64,000 nt of DNA from Nostoc sp. LEGE 12450 (GCF_015206895.1 NZ_JADEXU010000002.1:42377-106376), one strand, 5' to 3'; positions 35,977 to 45,873 are shown, numbered from the stretch's first letter. The notes: generated by a model from the sequence alone, not told the origin. Numbers and translations are program-made.

Positions 35977-37032
35977 CTATTTTGTTGCTTCCTTCACACA
36001 GCGCGTATCTTTACCAGCCTCTTTACAGTCTTCAAAAACGATCTTTTTATTAACAATCTCTTGCTTTGCATTCAATACCTTTTGCTTTACTGCTTCCGGT
36101 ATGATTGCTCCGAATTTCCCTAAAAATAATATATCTGTTCTTTCTAGCCCAATTGTATATATTTGCCCTTTAATTTGTTTTTGTTGAGCTAATTCTGCTA
36201 TGTAAGCGATGGCTAAATCTAAGCGTTTGACAGCGCTGGTTAAGACAGCTTTTGGTGCAACGTCTAATTGATCTTTGGTATTACCAAAAGCATATACTCC
36301 TTTTTCACCTGCTGTTTGTAAGACTGCGGCTGAAGCATTATCTAACCATTGATAGATGACATCAGCACCAGAAGAAACTAATGCAAGAGTTGCTTCCTTA
36401 GCTTTGGCAACGTCATCCCAATCACCTGTGAAAGTAGAAGTAATTTTGATATTTGGTTTAACAGACTTTGCCCCTAATTCAAATCCCCGCAGTTCTCCCT
36501 CGGTAGCGGGAAACTTCTCTCCAGCAATATAAGCTAATTTATTAGATTTAGTGACAGAAGCAGCAATAATACCACACAAATAACTAGCTTGTAGATGATC
36601 TATTCGTAAAGAAGCAATATTCTCAGCCTTGAGATTACCATTTACTCCTACAAAAAATGTGTTGGGGAACTGTGAGGCGACTTGTTCAATTGCGGCATCA
36701 AATTGTCCGCCATGCGCGAAGATAAGATTGTAGCCTTTACGAGCAAAATCTGTTAATACTTCTGTTTGATCTGCTTGTGCTACTTTTTCTACATAGGCGG
36801 TTTCTGCACCTAGCTTTTGTTTTGCTAGATTGATTCCTTCATAACCAGATTGATTCCAGCCTTTGTCGGTAATCGTACCAGGGAGAGCGATCGCTATTTT
36901 AAACCCTTCAGCACTACCCGTTGTTGTCGCTGTTGGTGTCGTCTGATTACTGCAAGCTTGCAGCAGTAAGCTAGTACCAAACCCTGCTGAACCAAGCAAG
37001 ATAAATTCACGCCGACTAAAGTTTGTTGTCAT
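35977..37032 (-). CDS. BMP-family substrate-binding lipoprotein
   Basis: A 351-residue solute-binding protein. A lipoprotein signal with lipobox LLQAC27 is preceded by SRREF, so export may go through the Tat route. The mature part follows BmpA/PnrA proteins: IAIALPGTITDKGWNQSGYEGINLAKQ, LIFAHGGQFDAAIEQVA, YIAGEKFPATEGELRGFELGAK, and DVIYQWLDNASAAVLQTAGEKGVYAFG. PnrA-type receptors bind purine nucleosides; some relatives bind riboflavin or peptides. It leads the operon, with 95 bp before the ATPase gene, and GAGGT sits directly before the ATG. Confidence 0.9.
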   Translation of the reverse strand: MTTNFSRREFILLGSAGFGTSLLLQACSNQTTPTATTTGSAEGFKIAIALPGTITDKGWNQSGYEGINLAKQKLGAETAYVEKVAQADQTEVLTDFARKGYNLIFAHGGQFDAAIEQVASQFPNTFFVGVNGNLKAENIASLRIDHLQASYLCGIIAASVTKSNKLAYIAGEKFPATEGELRGFELGAKSVKPNIKITSTFTGDWDDVAKAKEATLALVSSGADVIYQWLDNASAAVLQTAGEKGVYAFGNTKDQLDVAPKAVLTSAVKRLDLAIAYIAELAQQKQIKGQIYTIGLERTDILFLGKFGAIIPEAVKQKVLNAKQEIVNKKIVFEDCKEAGKDTRCVKEATK

Positions 37033-37370
37033 ACCTCGCCTTTAGATAGTTATTTGAGTTATTTCAACACTCTAAAGTTGTAGGTGGTATTTTGGAAACA
37101 ATTTCTCCCCGATTTCTAAATTCAGCAAAATCATAGCATTACCTTGACTGTTTGAAGACAGCAGTGATTTATACGATTAATTGCTTTTTTCTGTTGCGTA
37201 CCGCTAATCCTCGCTGTAATTTGAGCTTGAACCTTGGTCAGTGTAGTTTGCAACGGACTCGTTAAAACTACAGTAATCGTTGTATCTTTCTTTATTAAAT
37301 AGCACATAAAAATAAGTATTATCATACGTGTATACGTTACTGAAAAGATTCATTCAGCTAGGTAAAAATT
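37033..37370. other. 338-bp spacer between divergent importer operon and RTX gene
   Basis: It should contain the two divergent promoters. A short minus-strand frame at 37131-37325 has no ribosome-binding site or recognisable domain and is not called. I see no repeat. Confidence 0.4.
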
Positions 37371-38558
37371 ATGGCAAACATTAAAGGTACTAATGGTAAC
37401 GACTTTCTCAATGGCACAACAGGGAATGACTTGATTACAGGGCTAGCAGGTGATGATTTTTTAGATGGTAAAGGGGGTAGCGACACTCTTAAGGGTGGAA
37501 CTGGTGACGATTTCTTAAGAGTTGACTTTTCATCTGGCAAGAATCTGCTTTTTGGCGGGATTAACAACGATAATCTTTTTGCTACTAACACCTTGGGCAA
37601 TAACACTCTTAACGGTGGGGCTGGAAATGATAATTTGTATGTTGACTTTTCAGCAGGCGATAATCTGCTTTTAGGTGGTGATGGCAATGATTTTCTTTCT
37701 GCCTCCACCTTTCTTATAGCTGTAGACTTTAACGGTCCTAATCCGTCTGGTAATAACACCCTCAAGGGTGGCGCTGGTGACGATTTCCTAGATGTTAATA
37801 ACTCAACAGGCGACAATCTACTATCCGGTGGGGATGGAAATGATTCTCTGAATGCTTCTGGCGACTTATTTAATAGTGCGTCTGGCAATAATACTCTTGA
37901 CGGTGGTGCTGGCAACGATAACTTGGATGTTCAGTATTCAACAGGTAGTAATGTACTTAATGGTGGCGATGGCAATGATTCTCTATTCGCCCAATTTTCA
38001 TCTGGGAATAATACTCTCAACGGTGGTGCTGGAAAAGACACCATTTATGGTGGTTTTGCTAATGATATCCTCTCTGGAGGTAACGGTACTGATACCTTAA
38101 TTGGTAATAACGGTAATGACACCTTAATTGGTGGCAGAGGAGATGATATCCTCATTGGTGTAAATTCTTTAGAAGAACAACCAGGTCAGTTAGAGCGGGA
38201 TACATTGATTGGTGGTGCAGGGAGAGATACTTTCGTTCTTGGAGATCCCTTTAAAATTTATTATGATGATAGTCAAATTCGATTTATCGTTGCGCCCTCT
38301 CCTAATGACCCCCCACCAAGCTACGCTTTGATTGCTGACTTTGAGGCGGGGAAAGATGTAATTCAGCTTAAAGGAGCAATCGAGTATAAGCTAGAAGATG
38401 TCAAATTACTAAATGGTGTTTCTGGTCTAGGGATTTTCTTCGATGCCGATCGATTTGATGGGAATGGTTCTGAGCAATTGATTGGTATTATTCAAAGTCA
38501 ACAATCTTTAGATAAGCTGCAAATTAATTTAGATCGGGCAATCACAACTATTACCTAA
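37371..38558 (+). CDS. RTX-type calcium-binding repeat protein
   Basis: A 395-residue protein. Residues 1-265 hold many nonapeptide RTX repeats of GGxGxDxLx form ([40 protein letters not shown]), several in longer 30-residue units with [12 protein letters not shown]. The C-terminal 130 residues (RDTFVLGDP...[18 protein letters not shown]) match the non-repeat domain usual in cyanobacterial RTX proteins. There is no signal peptide, as expected for type I secretion, whose machinery is not in this window. Role: cell-surface or secreted calcium-binding protein. The perfect hairpin at 38626-38666 ends the unit. Confidence 0.9.
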   Translation: MANIKGTNGNDFLNGTTGNDLITGLAGDDFLDGKGGSDTLKGGTGDDFLRVDFSSGKNLLFGGINNDNLFATNTLGNNTLNGGAGNDNLYVDFSAGDNLLLGGDGNDFLSASTFLIAVDFNGPNPSGNNTLKGGAGDDFLDVNNSTGDNLLSGGDGNDSLNASGDLFNSASGNNTLDGGAGNDNLDVQYSTGSNVLNGGDGNDSLFAQFSSGNNTLNGGAGKDTIYGGFANDILSGGNGTDTLIGNNGNDTLIGGRGDDILIGVNSLEEQPGQLERDTLIGGAGRDTFVLGDPFKIYYDDSQIRFIVAPSPNDPPPSYALIADFEAGKDVIQLKGAIEYKLEDVKLLNGVSGLGIFFDADRFDGNGSEQLIGIIQSQQSLDKLQINLDRAITTIT

Positions 38559-38625
38559 GCTCTAGTTGATCCATTTTTTGGCAACGCTCAATCTGACGTT
38601 TAAAGCTTTTCATGATAGTAGTTTT

Positions 38626-38666
38626 ACTTTTTCTATGTCACTGATTTTCAATGACATAGAAAAAGT
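38626..38666 (+). terminator. Perfect hairpin after the RTX gene
   Basis: A 15-bp perfect stem, 38626-38640 with 38652-38666, has an 11-nt loop; TTTTT follows on the plus strand. It lies 67 bp after the RTX stop. The A/T-rich lower stem would allow action in both directions. The remaining gap 38559-39077 holds the dispersed 'TTCTCGTAGAG' motif near 38845 and no gene. Confidence 0.75.
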
Positions 38667-39077
38667 TTTTACCAAAAAGATAGGGTTTTGCCGCATCAAA
38701 AGAAGCAAGTTCTTAATTGGATAAAGTTGAGCTAAGAACAGTTATGCTAGTTACTTGTGCAATATCTCTTGATAACACCATACGCTTCAGTTAAGCTTTT
38801 CTTTATTTTCTTTGCGTCCTACCCTACGGGTTCGCCTTTGGCGTTCTCGTAGAGTAGCCGCTCTGTGTCTATGCATCCTTTGCGGTTTGTTAAAAAAATT
38901 GACTTTGGCAAAGAGTTTTAGCTTTAACTGAACTGTATTGCTCAATAACAGGTGATTGACACAGTATTTTATTACTTACAAGACCACCAGCCAATTGTAA
39001 ATAACTCATTTGCAGCCCTGAAAAGTTGGAATTAGCATTCTGATTGATTGGCTGATAATCAGTGTGGAGAATAATTT

Positions 39078-39683
39078 TTATAATTCATTAACCGTAAAGG
39101 GAACTATGGATGGTAGAAATTTTTGAAGAGACGGGAAAAATTCTAAGCTTGCCGCATAATCATCGGTTTGTGATACTTCTAATTCAATTGTTTGCTGATT
39201 CTCTTCATCAAAGAGCAATTGAATTTGATAATTTGTCCAGAATTGTTCACCTAGTTCATCTTCTAAATCGAAAAGTAGTTGTTCATCATCACCCCATATA
39301 TTCGACCAAAGGACTATCCTATTAGCCCGAAAATGATTTTGACCTGTTATATCTCCAATGACAAAATATGCTTCGACACTTAAATCAAATTCTAATTCAT
39401 CGACCTCTGATTCTGTGATATTACAGTTAACCACTATTAAAGTATCTGGGTTAACGTTCACTAACTCCTCTTGGCGTTTTAATAATTCTTGAAATACGAA
39501 ATTTGGCAACAACTGCGAACTCTCTTCAAGTGCTTGCTTTTGAGTTTCTGGTGAATAACGAGTTTTTAATTCTTGTGTGATTAAACTTAAAATCTCTTTA
39601 CTTGCTAAATTGACAACTATCTTTTTATTTGCAGGATTAAGGAAGCATCCTTGATTAAGCTCAATGCGCTTTTTTGTTGTCAT
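39078..39683 (-). CDS. Hypothetical acidic protein, 201 aa
   Basis: A soluble, acidic protein (many Glu/Asp; ELEFDLSVEAYFVIGDITG, FDLEDELGEQFW) with no signal, membrane segment or known motif that I can recognise. It has mixed alpha/beta appearance. It stands alone with no co-directional neighbour within 370 bp. ATG is at 39683. The reading frame is supported by a regular codon pattern but the function is unknown. Confidence 0.55.
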   Translation of the reverse strand: MTTKKRIELNQGCFLNPANKKIVVNLASKEILSLITQELKTRYSPETQKQALEESSQLLPNFVFQELLKRQEELVNVNPDTLIVVNCNITESEVDELEFDLSVEAYFVIGDITGQNHFRANRIVLWSNIWGDDEQLLFDLEDELGEQFWTNYQIQLLFDEENQQTIELEVSQTDDYAASLEFFPSLQKFLPSIVPFTVNEL

Positions 39684-39890
39684 AGTTATCTAAAGTCCTT
39701 TTAATGCGATCGTATCATCTATAAATCAAAGCAAAATTTGGTCGCATCATTTTAGATACAAAGTATAAAGCAATACGGTTTAGTGAAGAGTAGGTTAGGT
39801 GGAGCATAAACGTTACCCAACAAAGCCTTGATAATGTTCGGTTCCCCTTCTCCTTTGGAGACGCTAAAACTCACACCGATAATTAGTAAA

Positions 39891-39931
39891 GGGGATAGAT
39901 GACATTCGCTTGTGGCGAAGCACCTATCCCC
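39891..39931. repeat. Two-part stem-loop in the 39684-40056 spacer
   Basis: GGGGATAG (39891-39898) pairs with CTATCCCC (39924-39931) and an inner stem TTCGC/GCGAA lies between. The spacer contains no gene. It may be a terminator for the convergent FGGY kinase side or a dispersed repeat. Confidence 0.45.
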
Positions 39932-40056
39932 GAATAGCTGCCCAGATGATCAACCTGGAATCTAAAGTCCGGTATCTAATCATCCCAGTATCGTCTGAGA
40001 TATGTCGATTGTCACTGGGAGAGATACTGATTTAGAAGATATCTACGAAAAGATAG

Positions 40057-41325
40057 TTACACATTACTCTTTTTCATGCCTTCCATACCCAACAATGCCG
40101 TTCCGTAAGCAGCTTCTGTATACACCGACGCTACTACAGGAATCTGCAAATAACGCGCTCTAATCGTAGTCCAAGTATCATTAGCCGCACCACCGCCAGC
40201 AGTATAAACACGGCTTAACTTGTCTGCTCCCATTTGCTGTAATAATTCGTACCCTCGTGCTTCTATACGGGTAATACTTTCTAACAACCCATGCAAAAAT
40301 TCCACTGGGTTATCTGGGCGTGGTGACAAACGTGGGGCTAAATTGGGATCGTTAATCGGAAAGCGATCGCCTGCCTTCAACAACGGATAATAATCTAACT
40401 CGCTGGCTTTTGATGCATCAATCTCACGGCTAAGGCTTGCTAACTCAGCGTTGGTGAAAAATTGCTTAAGTACTGCACCTCCGGTATTAGAAGCACCCCC
40501 AGTCAGCCACAAATCCCCTAACCGATGGCTGTAAATTCCATATCTGGCATCTTCTACACGGGTACGACTCAATAACTTTAATACTAATGTTGAACCAAGG
40601 GAAGTCACGGCTTCACCAGGTAATTTTGCCCCACTAGCGAGAAAAGCCGCGATACTATCAGTCGTACCTGCACATACCAAACAATCACGGCTAAAACCAA
40701 ACTTATCCATAATTTCAGGACGCAATTCGGCAATGGGAGTACCAGGAGTTAAAACTTTGGGTAGCTGAATCGGTATTTGCAGTTTTTCTAGCCATTCTGG
40801 GTATTTCAACTCTTCCACGTCATAACCCAGCTTTAAAGCATTATGGTAATCGCTAATTCCCAACTGTCCATGTAGGAGAAACCCCAGCCAATCTGCCTGA
40901 TGCAGAAAATATCTAGCTTCACTAAAAGAGGGTAATTGCCTCATCCACAAAAGTTTGGCTAGGCTGGAGGTGGCACTCAACACGGTATGATTGGGGGGTG
41001 CTATACTCCTCAAATGCTCTAGCAGCAATGATCCCCGCGCATCGTTATACATCAGTGGTGCGTCTGTTGGATCGCCAGCAGCATCAACCAGTAAGACGGT
41101 GGAAGAAGTACCATTAATGGCGATCGCTTTAATTTTTCGCCGCAATTGGTTAGGTATTTGTTCCAACAGTACAAACAAAGCCTCCTGCCAAATTCTTGGC
41201 GTAACGGTGGCTGTTGAGTCTTGGAAGGGATATCTCACCTCAGCCTGAATACAATAGGCTTCCTCGTCAATTACCACGCCGCGTGCGCCAGATGTACCGA
41301 AGTCGATACCCAAATACAAATTCAT
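40057..41325 (-). CDS. FGGY-family sugar kinase, D-ribulose-kinase-like
   Basis: A 422-residue kinase starting at ATG 41325; the longer frame upstream has no conserved sequence. The first phosphate motif is LGIDFGTSGARG (about 4-15); then NGTSSTVLLVD, MYNDARG, AGTTDSIAAFLASGA, TSLGSTLVLKLLS and GGGAANDTWTTIRARYLQIPV complete the FGGY/actin-like fold. The SGARG motif and the short length resemble the cyanobacterial and plant XK-1 group, which phosphorylates D-ribulose. True xylulokinases are about 60-80 residues longer. Single gene. Confidence 0.72.
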   Translation of the reverse strand: MNLYLGIDFGTSGARGVVIDEEAYCIQAEVRYPFQDSTATVTPRIWQEALFVLLEQIPNQLRRKIKAIAINGTSSTVLLVDAAGDPTDAPLMYNDARGSLLLEHLRSIAPPNHTVLSATSSLAKLLWMRQLPSFSEARYFLHQADWLGFLLHGQLGISDYHNALKLGYDVEELKYPEWLEKLQIPIQLPKVLTPGTPIAELRPEIMDKFGFSRDCLVCAGTTDSIAAFLASGAKLPGEAVTSLGSTLVLKLLSRTRVEDARYGIYSHRLGDLWLTGGASNTGGAVLKQFFTNAELASLSREIDASKASELDYYPLLKAGDRFPINDPNLAPRLSPRPDNPVEFLHGLLESITRIEARGYELLQQMGADKLSRVYTAGGGAANDTWTTIRARYLQIPVVASVYTEAAYGTALLGMEGMKKSNV

Positions 41326-41483
41326 AATTTTTATAAATTTTTTTAATAGAGAATAAATAAGGACTACTGACCAATAACTGCTTTTGTTGCATCTTGTAAC
41401 AAGATATTCCACAATTCTGGCAAAACAAGGAAAAGTAGTAAACGAACTGTTCAAAATCTATTCAGGTTAGGAGGTTTTCAGCC

Positions 41484-41615
41484 ATGCCTATCTTAGATAC
41501 TCTGTACATCGCTCAGATATCTTCCATCTCAGACACTCAAGTCTACATTGCTCTAGTTGTAGCGCTGATTCCAGGAGTTCTAGCTTGGCGATTAGCCACA
41601 GAACTTTACAAATAA
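41484..41615 (+). CDS. psaM: Photosystem I subunit XII
   Basis: A 43-residue gene. The C-terminal 30 residues (ISDTQVYIALVVALIPGVLAWRLATELYK) are those of PsaM, the one-helix subunit at the trimer interface of photosystem I. The helix spans about 21-38. The ATG at 41484 is preceded by AGGAGG (41469-41474) with a 9-nt spacer, and no other start lies between it and the conserved part. This gives about 12 extra N-terminal residues (MPILDTLYIAQI) compared with the usual 30-31-residue protein. Monocistronic. Confidence 0.92.
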   Translation: MPILDTLYIAQISSISDTQVYIALVVALIPGVLAWRLATELYK

Positions 41616-41807
41616 GGCTACGATGTGACACAGTTAAAAAGCTAATAATCCTGGCAGTACGGGGTGCAATTTCCTTTCTTCTTTTGGCGTTATGCCATCA
41701 GTAGCGAAGAAACTAGCACTTACGTAAGCCAGGTTATTTTTTAACTGGTGAAACACTTGTAGCTATTTCAAAAAAATGAAGTAATATGACAGCTAAATCA
41801 AGCATTC

Positions 41808-41989
41808 AAGAGTGCTGAGTGCTGTTAGCGGTAGCGGGGCGTTTAGCCTGTGCTGAGTGCCCAGGAAAAAGTAATGAGTAAAAAGTAGTACTTATGAACT
41901 TCCCACTCTAAGCCGAGGCACTAGCTACTCTGAACTAATTTGATGCTGAGTGTGATTAGTGATTTTTTTACTCAGCACTTAGCACTCTT
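41808..41989. repeat. 182-bp inverted-repeat element
   Basis: Arms 41808-41823 and 41974-41989 pair over 16 bp with one mismatch (AAGAGTGCTGAGTGCT type). No frame lies inside, but a GTAGCGGGGCG motif does. It fills the gap 41616-42031 between psaM and the next plus-strand gene; nothing else is seen. Confidence 0.6.
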
Positions 41990-42031
41990 TATAGTGCTTC
42001 CCTTCACTAAGCGAGGTTATCTTTTAGCATC

Positions 42032-42442
42032 ATGAACGCGATTCAACCCTCCAGACCACCGTTACAACCTATACAAAAACGCCGGGCCATTCCTCGACCA
42101 AAGCGGCATCTTCGTCAACGTTCTTACCAGGTGATGGCACTAGAAAGCACAGCCAAGATAGCGGTTAATCTTGTTGTTACAGCCGTAGCAGCATCTGCTT
42201 TAGCACAACTTTTGCCTCATCATTGGTTACAGCAAGAAAAGTTGCGAGAAATTAATACTGAAGTCAAGTTGATGGAAGTACACGTCGATGGTTTACAGGT
42301 AGAATTTAGCCGTAACTTCGATCCTCAGCAAACTAGAAGAATTATGCAACAACAAGGATTCCGATTTGCTCCTAATCAGCGTCGGGTCGTGTTGATGAAT
42401 AAGGATCTTAGAGAAGATGAACAAACAGAGTCATCACCTTAA
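42032..42442 (+). CDS. Slr1601-type membrane protein, putative cell division protein
   Basis: A 136-residue protein with a basic, Pro/Arg-rich N-terminus (1-35), one membrane helix (about 42-62, AKIAVNLVVTAVAASALAQLL), a coiled-coil-like stretch (about 65-92, QQEKLREINTEVKLMEVHVDGLQVEF) and a polar tail. This topology is that of FtsL/DivIC proteins, and the sequence corresponds to a cyanobacterial group related to Slr1601. The coiled coil would lie outside the cell membrane. The divisome role rests on topology only. Confidence 0.62.
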   Translation: MNAIQPSRPPLQPIQKRRAIPRPKRHLRQRSYQVMALESTAKIAVNLVVTAVAASALAQLLPHHWLQQEKLREINTEVKLMEVHVDGLQVEFSRNFDPQQTRRIMQQQGFRFAPNQRRVVLMNKDLREDEQTESSP

Positions 42443-42628
42443 GCTAAATTCCGAATTTAGCATTATTTAGGTTTCTTGTGATTTTGGCTACGTAAAAACC
42501 GGGTGCTAATTTATATTATTGCTAATAAATAATGGTTAATAGCTGATGTTTGAATAGCTATATAGTTATCATCTATTAGTAAAATCCTATTCAAAATTTA
42601 ATCAATTATTTTGAATTTTGAATTCCCA

Positions 42629-42752
42629 GTAAGTAGGTCAGCGTAAATAATCATCCTTGGGATCAGGCAGGGGACAAGGAGCAGTAAAAAAAGGGCTTAA
42701 GCCTTGTTTACTTTTCTTCACGCAATTTAGTTTTATTGTGCCGACTTACTTA
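42629..42752. repeat. Imperfect 'AAGTAGGTCxGC' inverted-repeat element
   Basis: About 21-bp ends, 42629-42650 and about 42732-42752, form imperfect inverted repeats (15 of 21 matches) carrying TAAGTA-GTC-GC. Between them is a purine-rich stretch without a frame. It ends 4 bp before the stop codon of the TPR gene. It occupies part of the gap 42443-42755; the rest is AT-rich. Confidence 0.5.
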
Positions 42753-42755
42753 GAA

Positions 42756-43493
42756 CTAATCTACCAAATAGGATGTAGGATGCTCAGGAGATAACAAATC
42801 GTTTAGCCAATTTTCGATTTGTAAACGCAAGGGAGAACCAGTAAAGTCCCTAGTTGTTTCGAGAGCAGGCAGTTGGGTGAGGGCACGACGATAATCAGCG
42901 ATCGCACAATTCCAGTCACCCCAAAGATGGTAAGTTCTGCCGCGTTCAGCCCAGATATGACCTTCTAGTTGACCGAAAAGCTGTGCTAACTCAAAATTCT
43001 CAATTGCCTCCTCGTATCGCCCCAAGTCACGCCAGGTAATGCCTCGGTTAATCCACGCCCGAACATAGCCAGGATTCAAATCAATGGCTAGATCGTAGTC
43101 GGCAAGTGCTGTTGCTAATTCTCCACAAGCTGCATAGTAATTTGCCCGGTTATTGTAAGCACTAGCCAAATAGGGATTGAGTTTCAGCGCGGTGTTATAG
43201 TCGTAAAGCGCTTTTTGCCTTTCACCACTTTGGAAATAAATTAGTCCCCGGTTGTTGTAATCAACGGCATTGTGCGGACGACGGTAAATTAGTTGACTTA
43301 AAAGTGCGATCGCCTCAGCATAGTCACCTTCTTGAGCCGACTTCAAAGCAAAGGAGCGTAAGTAGTTATTCCCTAAAGTAGATGCGCTGCGATCGTTTTT
43401 CCTCTGCTCTCGGACTTTAGTTGTATTATTTACAACATATTTATATTGCTTGTTTTGCTGGTCATCGTCAGCTAGAAATGAGTGAATATTCAT
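42756..43493 (-). CDS. TPR protein, 245 aa
   Basis: A 245-residue protein with about four and a half TPR units between residues 45 and 215 (AVDYNNRGLIYFQSGERQKALYDYNTALKLNP, ASAYNNRANYYAACGELATALADYDLAIDLNP, VRAWINRGITWRDLGRYEEAIENFELA). The N-terminal 45 residues are polar and likely disordered. No signal peptide. TPR proteins scaffold protein assembly; no partner is evident here. Confidence 0.8.
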   Translation of the reverse strand: MNIHSFLADDDQQNKQYKYVVNNTTKVREQRKNDRSASTLGNNYLRSFALKSAQEGDYAEAIALLSQLIYRRPHNAVDYNNRGLIYFQSGERQKALYDYNTALKLNPYLASAYNNRANYYAACGELATALADYDLAIDLNPGYVRAWINRGITWRDLGRYEEAIENFELAQLFGQLEGHIWAERGRTYHLWGDWNCAIADYRRALTQLPALETTRDFTGSPLRLQIENWLNDLLSPEHPTSYLVD

Positions 43494-43758
43494 CTTTCCC
43501 TGCCTGAAATCCCTGCTTTGTAAAATTAAATTCTAGTTTTTGCTCGGTAGTGCTTTTACCACTGTGTCTATTTTTAAGGTATTTAGGGTTACAAAAAAGC
43601 CATCTAAAGAGAGAACTTTACCTAGCCGCACAAGAGAAATATACGTCCTAAATAAACAATTGCTCCTCAAACCTAATGATGGATACTTGATCCCGGAGGT
43701 CAATTCCAGAAATAGAAACAGGATTTATGCAAAAAATAGCCCAAACCCTGATTTATCG

Positions 43759-43887
43759 GTAGGAGTAATTCATGTAGACGCATTCGCATTAGTGAAGCGG
43801 TAGCGACGTTAGGAGCGCCAGCGTCTCGTAGAGAAGCGGCTTCCCGTAGGGTATTGCCCCTACCGTGTGTAATTTTGCGTAAGCCCT
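43759..43887 (-). repeat. Dispersed repeat, copy 1 (inverted relative to copy 2)
   Basis: Read on the minus strand, this 129-bp element starts at AGGGCTTACGCAAAATTACAC and ends at ACATGAATTACTCCTAC. A 70-bp core is shared with 49436-49587 with one mismatch. A shorter relative is at 57342-57394. The gap 43494-44171 also has another dispersed motif (GTCCCGTAGAGAAGGGATA) at 44099-44121 and no gene; a short frame 43540-43803 runs into the repeat and is rejected. Confidence 0.8.
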
Positions 43888-44171
43888 AAACAGATGTCAA
43901 TCTCAAAGACTAGTCAAGTAGTGAGAGCTACAAATTGGTAGAATGCCAACAAGCCATTCTTTTAGAGATGAGAGAGAGGATAGAGGGGCACAAAGATATG
44001 AGGGAGACAAGTGAGATGAGGGTGGACAAAAAGAAGAACCATGCCCAATGCCCACTCGCCCTGAGCGTATCGCTAAAGCGAAAGCTCCGCTAACGCCTAG
44101 CGTCCCGTAGAGAAGGGATACCCAATGCCCCAGAATCTAGATTTAATTTTTAAGTTTTGAGAAATTTTCCG

Positions 44172-44636
44172 ATGACAACCGCAATTTCCTATCCCAATGC
44201 CCCTGATTTAGCAACCGATGACTACATTGTTCTCGGCTTGGCAACCTGCTTCGTCAAAGAAGATGGAGAAGTTTATCAAATCGAAGTCATAGAACCGATT
44301 CCCTCTGCAGCTTTGGAAGCGCTTTTAAAAGGCATTCCTACCTCCTATAAGCTGGCCCATGCAACAACTTTGGGATCTGTCTTGGATGGCGATTCACAAT
44401 TCTTGCCGGATGGCTTCCCAGAGTCGGCTCAGTTTGGAGAAGAATTTGTGCCGCGAGTATTTGCAGCAGCTCGTACATACAAGCGTCGTGAATCTGCAAA
44501 ATCCCTGATTCCATTAGGCACAAACTACACTGAATTTAAGTATTCCATTGAGCGCAAACGGGTGCTAAATGCCGCTAGGGTTGTAACAAAAGAAGATAAT
44601 GTTAAACAACATTCTCACACTCACAAAGTTCTTTAA
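44172..44636 (+). CDS. Conserved cyanobacterial hypothetical protein, 154 aa
   Basis: A 154-residue soluble protein from ATG 44172; the upstream TTG start at 44157 is less likely. It begins TTAISYPNAPDLATDDYIVLGLATCFVKEDGEV and continues as a probable alpha/beta fold, ending in a basic segment (YSIERKRVLNAARVV) and a His-rich tail. I do not recognise the family with certainty. It is 6 bp upstream of the GST gene and probably in one operon with it. Confidence 0.62.
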   Translation: MTTAISYPNAPDLATDDYIVLGLATCFVKEDGEVYQIEVIEPIPSAALEALLKGIPTSYKLAHATTLGSVLDGDSQFLPDGFPESAQFGEEFVPRVFAAARTYKRRESAKSLIPLGTNYTEFKYSIERKRVLNAARVVTKEDNVKQHSHTHKVL

Positions 44637-44642
44637 GTAATT

Positions 44643-45200
44643 ATGCTCAAACTTTACGGTGGCGCTCGTAGTCGAGCCTCAATTGTTCAATGGTATTTAG
44701 AGGAAATACAAGTTCCTTACGAATTCGTCAAACTCGAGATGCAGGCGGGTGAACACCTTAAGCCTGAATACTTGGCAATTAACCCAGTTGGTAAAGTTCC
44801 ATCAATTGTTGATGGGGATTTTCAGCTTTGGGAATCTGGGGCAATTTTGCTGTATCTTGCTGAGAAGTACAGTAAAAGTCCACTTTCATTAGAGGAACGT
44901 GCTGTATTTTCCCAGTGGGTGTTGTTTGGCAATTCTACCCTAGCTACAGGGATTTTTGTAGAAGCAAATCGGGAGCGAGAAATGCCTCGCTTGTTGAATG
45001 CGTTAAATGAAATTTTCAGTAAGCAGCCTTTTTTGCTGGGTAATGAGTTCACTGTTGCTGATGTGGGAGTGGGTTCTATTCTGAGTTATATTCCCATCAT
45101 GCTGAAGCTAGACCTCAGCCCTTACCCAGAGGTGTTGAACTATATCAAGCAGTTATCTGAGCGTCCGGCATTTCAAAAAAGTATTGGCGGACAGGGTTAG
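44643..45200 (+). CDS. Glutathione S-transferase family protein
   Basis: A 185-residue GST. The N-terminal thioredoxin-like domain (MLKLYGGARSRASIVQWYLEEIQVPYEFVKLEM) has the catalytic Ser/Tyr region in SRAS, the cis-Pro VGKVPSIVD and the glutathione-gamma-Glu contact ES-GAILLYLAEKY. The helical C-terminal domain includes LGNEFTVADVGVGSIL, the N-capping box. It resembles phi/beta-type GSTs; substrate unknown. It follows the hypothetical gene by 6 bp and is ended by a strong hairpin. Confidence 0.87.
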   Translation: MLKLYGGARSRASIVQWYLEEIQVPYEFVKLEMQAGEHLKPEYLAINPVGKVPSIVDGDFQLWESGAILLYLAEKYSKSPLSLEERAVFSQWVLFGNSTLATGIFVEANREREMPRLLNALNEIFSKQPFLLGNEFTVADVGVGSILSYIPIMLKLDLSPYPEVLNYIKQLSERPAFQKSIGGQG

Positions 45201-45204
45201 AATA

Positions 45205-45246
45205 ATTCGTAATTCGTAATTAAGAATTAAATTACGAATTACGAAT
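45205..45246. terminator. Bidirectional terminator-like palindrome
   Basis: A perfect 16-bp stem, 45205-45220 with 45231-45246, has a 10-nt loop and is followed by CTTTT. It lies between convergent GST and yajQ, directly after both stops, so it likely terminates both. The AT-rich stem is made of ATTCGTA units, typical of cyanobacterial intergenic repeats. Confidence 0.72.
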
Positions 45247-45249
45247 CTT

Positions 45250-45741
45250 TTAACGATAATTTGTAAATTGCAAAGCTACCGGGTAGTCTTCTTGTTTTAG
45301 TCGCTGCATGACTACTTGTAAGTCATCTTTAGATTTGGCAGAAACCCGCACAGCATCACCTTGGATTGAGGCTTGTACCTTTTTGAATTCGTCCCGAATC
45401 AATTTGGAAATTTGTTTGGCGATTTCCTGACTGATGCCTTTTTTGAGTTTGATTTCTTGACGCACGCGATTACCGCTAGCTGATTCAACTTTGCCAAAAT
45501 CAAAGATTTTCTGGGAGAGGTTACGCTTGGCGGCTTTTTCTCGCAGGATGGTATGTACAGAATCTAAGGTAAACTCGCTGTCAGTACTAACGTTAATGCT
45601 TTCTTCGACCAACTCGACAGTAGTTTGAGTGTCTTTGAGGTCGTAACGACCTTTGATATCTCGTATCACTTGATCGACAGCGTTAACTAACTCTTGTCGG
45701 TCAAAGTCGCTCACAATGTCAAAGGAAAATGTAGAAGCCAT
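45250..45741 (-). CDS. yajQ: YajQ-family cyclic-di-GMP-binding protein
   Basis: A 163-residue UPF0234 protein with a full match to the family pattern: start [35 protein letters not shown], then LRDK-like repeat [10 protein letters not shown], and [28 protein letters not shown]...MQRLK. It contains two tandem ferredoxin-like half domains. YajQ homologues bind cyclic-di-GMP or nucleic acid and act as effector proteins in some bacteria. Convergent with the GST gene. Confidence 0.93.
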   Translation of the reverse strand: MASTFSFDIVSDFDRQELVNAVDQVIRDIKGRYDLKDTQTTVELVEESINVSTDSEFTLDSVHTILREKAAKRNLSQKIFDFGKVESASGNRVRQEIKLKKGISQEIAKQISKLIRDEFKKVQASIQGDAVRVSAKSKDDLQVVMQRLKQEDYPVALQFTNYR

Positions 45742-45873
45742 AAAACATTTTAGATTTTAGATTTTGGATTTTAGATTGGGTATTGCAAAGAGGCAGACGA
45801 GCGGGGTGCTGCTCTTACTTGGGGGAAAACTCCTCTCCTTGCTTGTTCCAATTCCCCATTCCCCAGTCCCTAC

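Noticed and set aside
37131..37325. 64-codon minus-strand frame
   Set aside because: No ribosome-binding site or recognisable domain; the composition is that of a promoter region.
43540..43803. 87-codon plus-strand frame
   Set aside because: Its end lies in the dispersed repeat at 43759 and the sequence is not protein-like.
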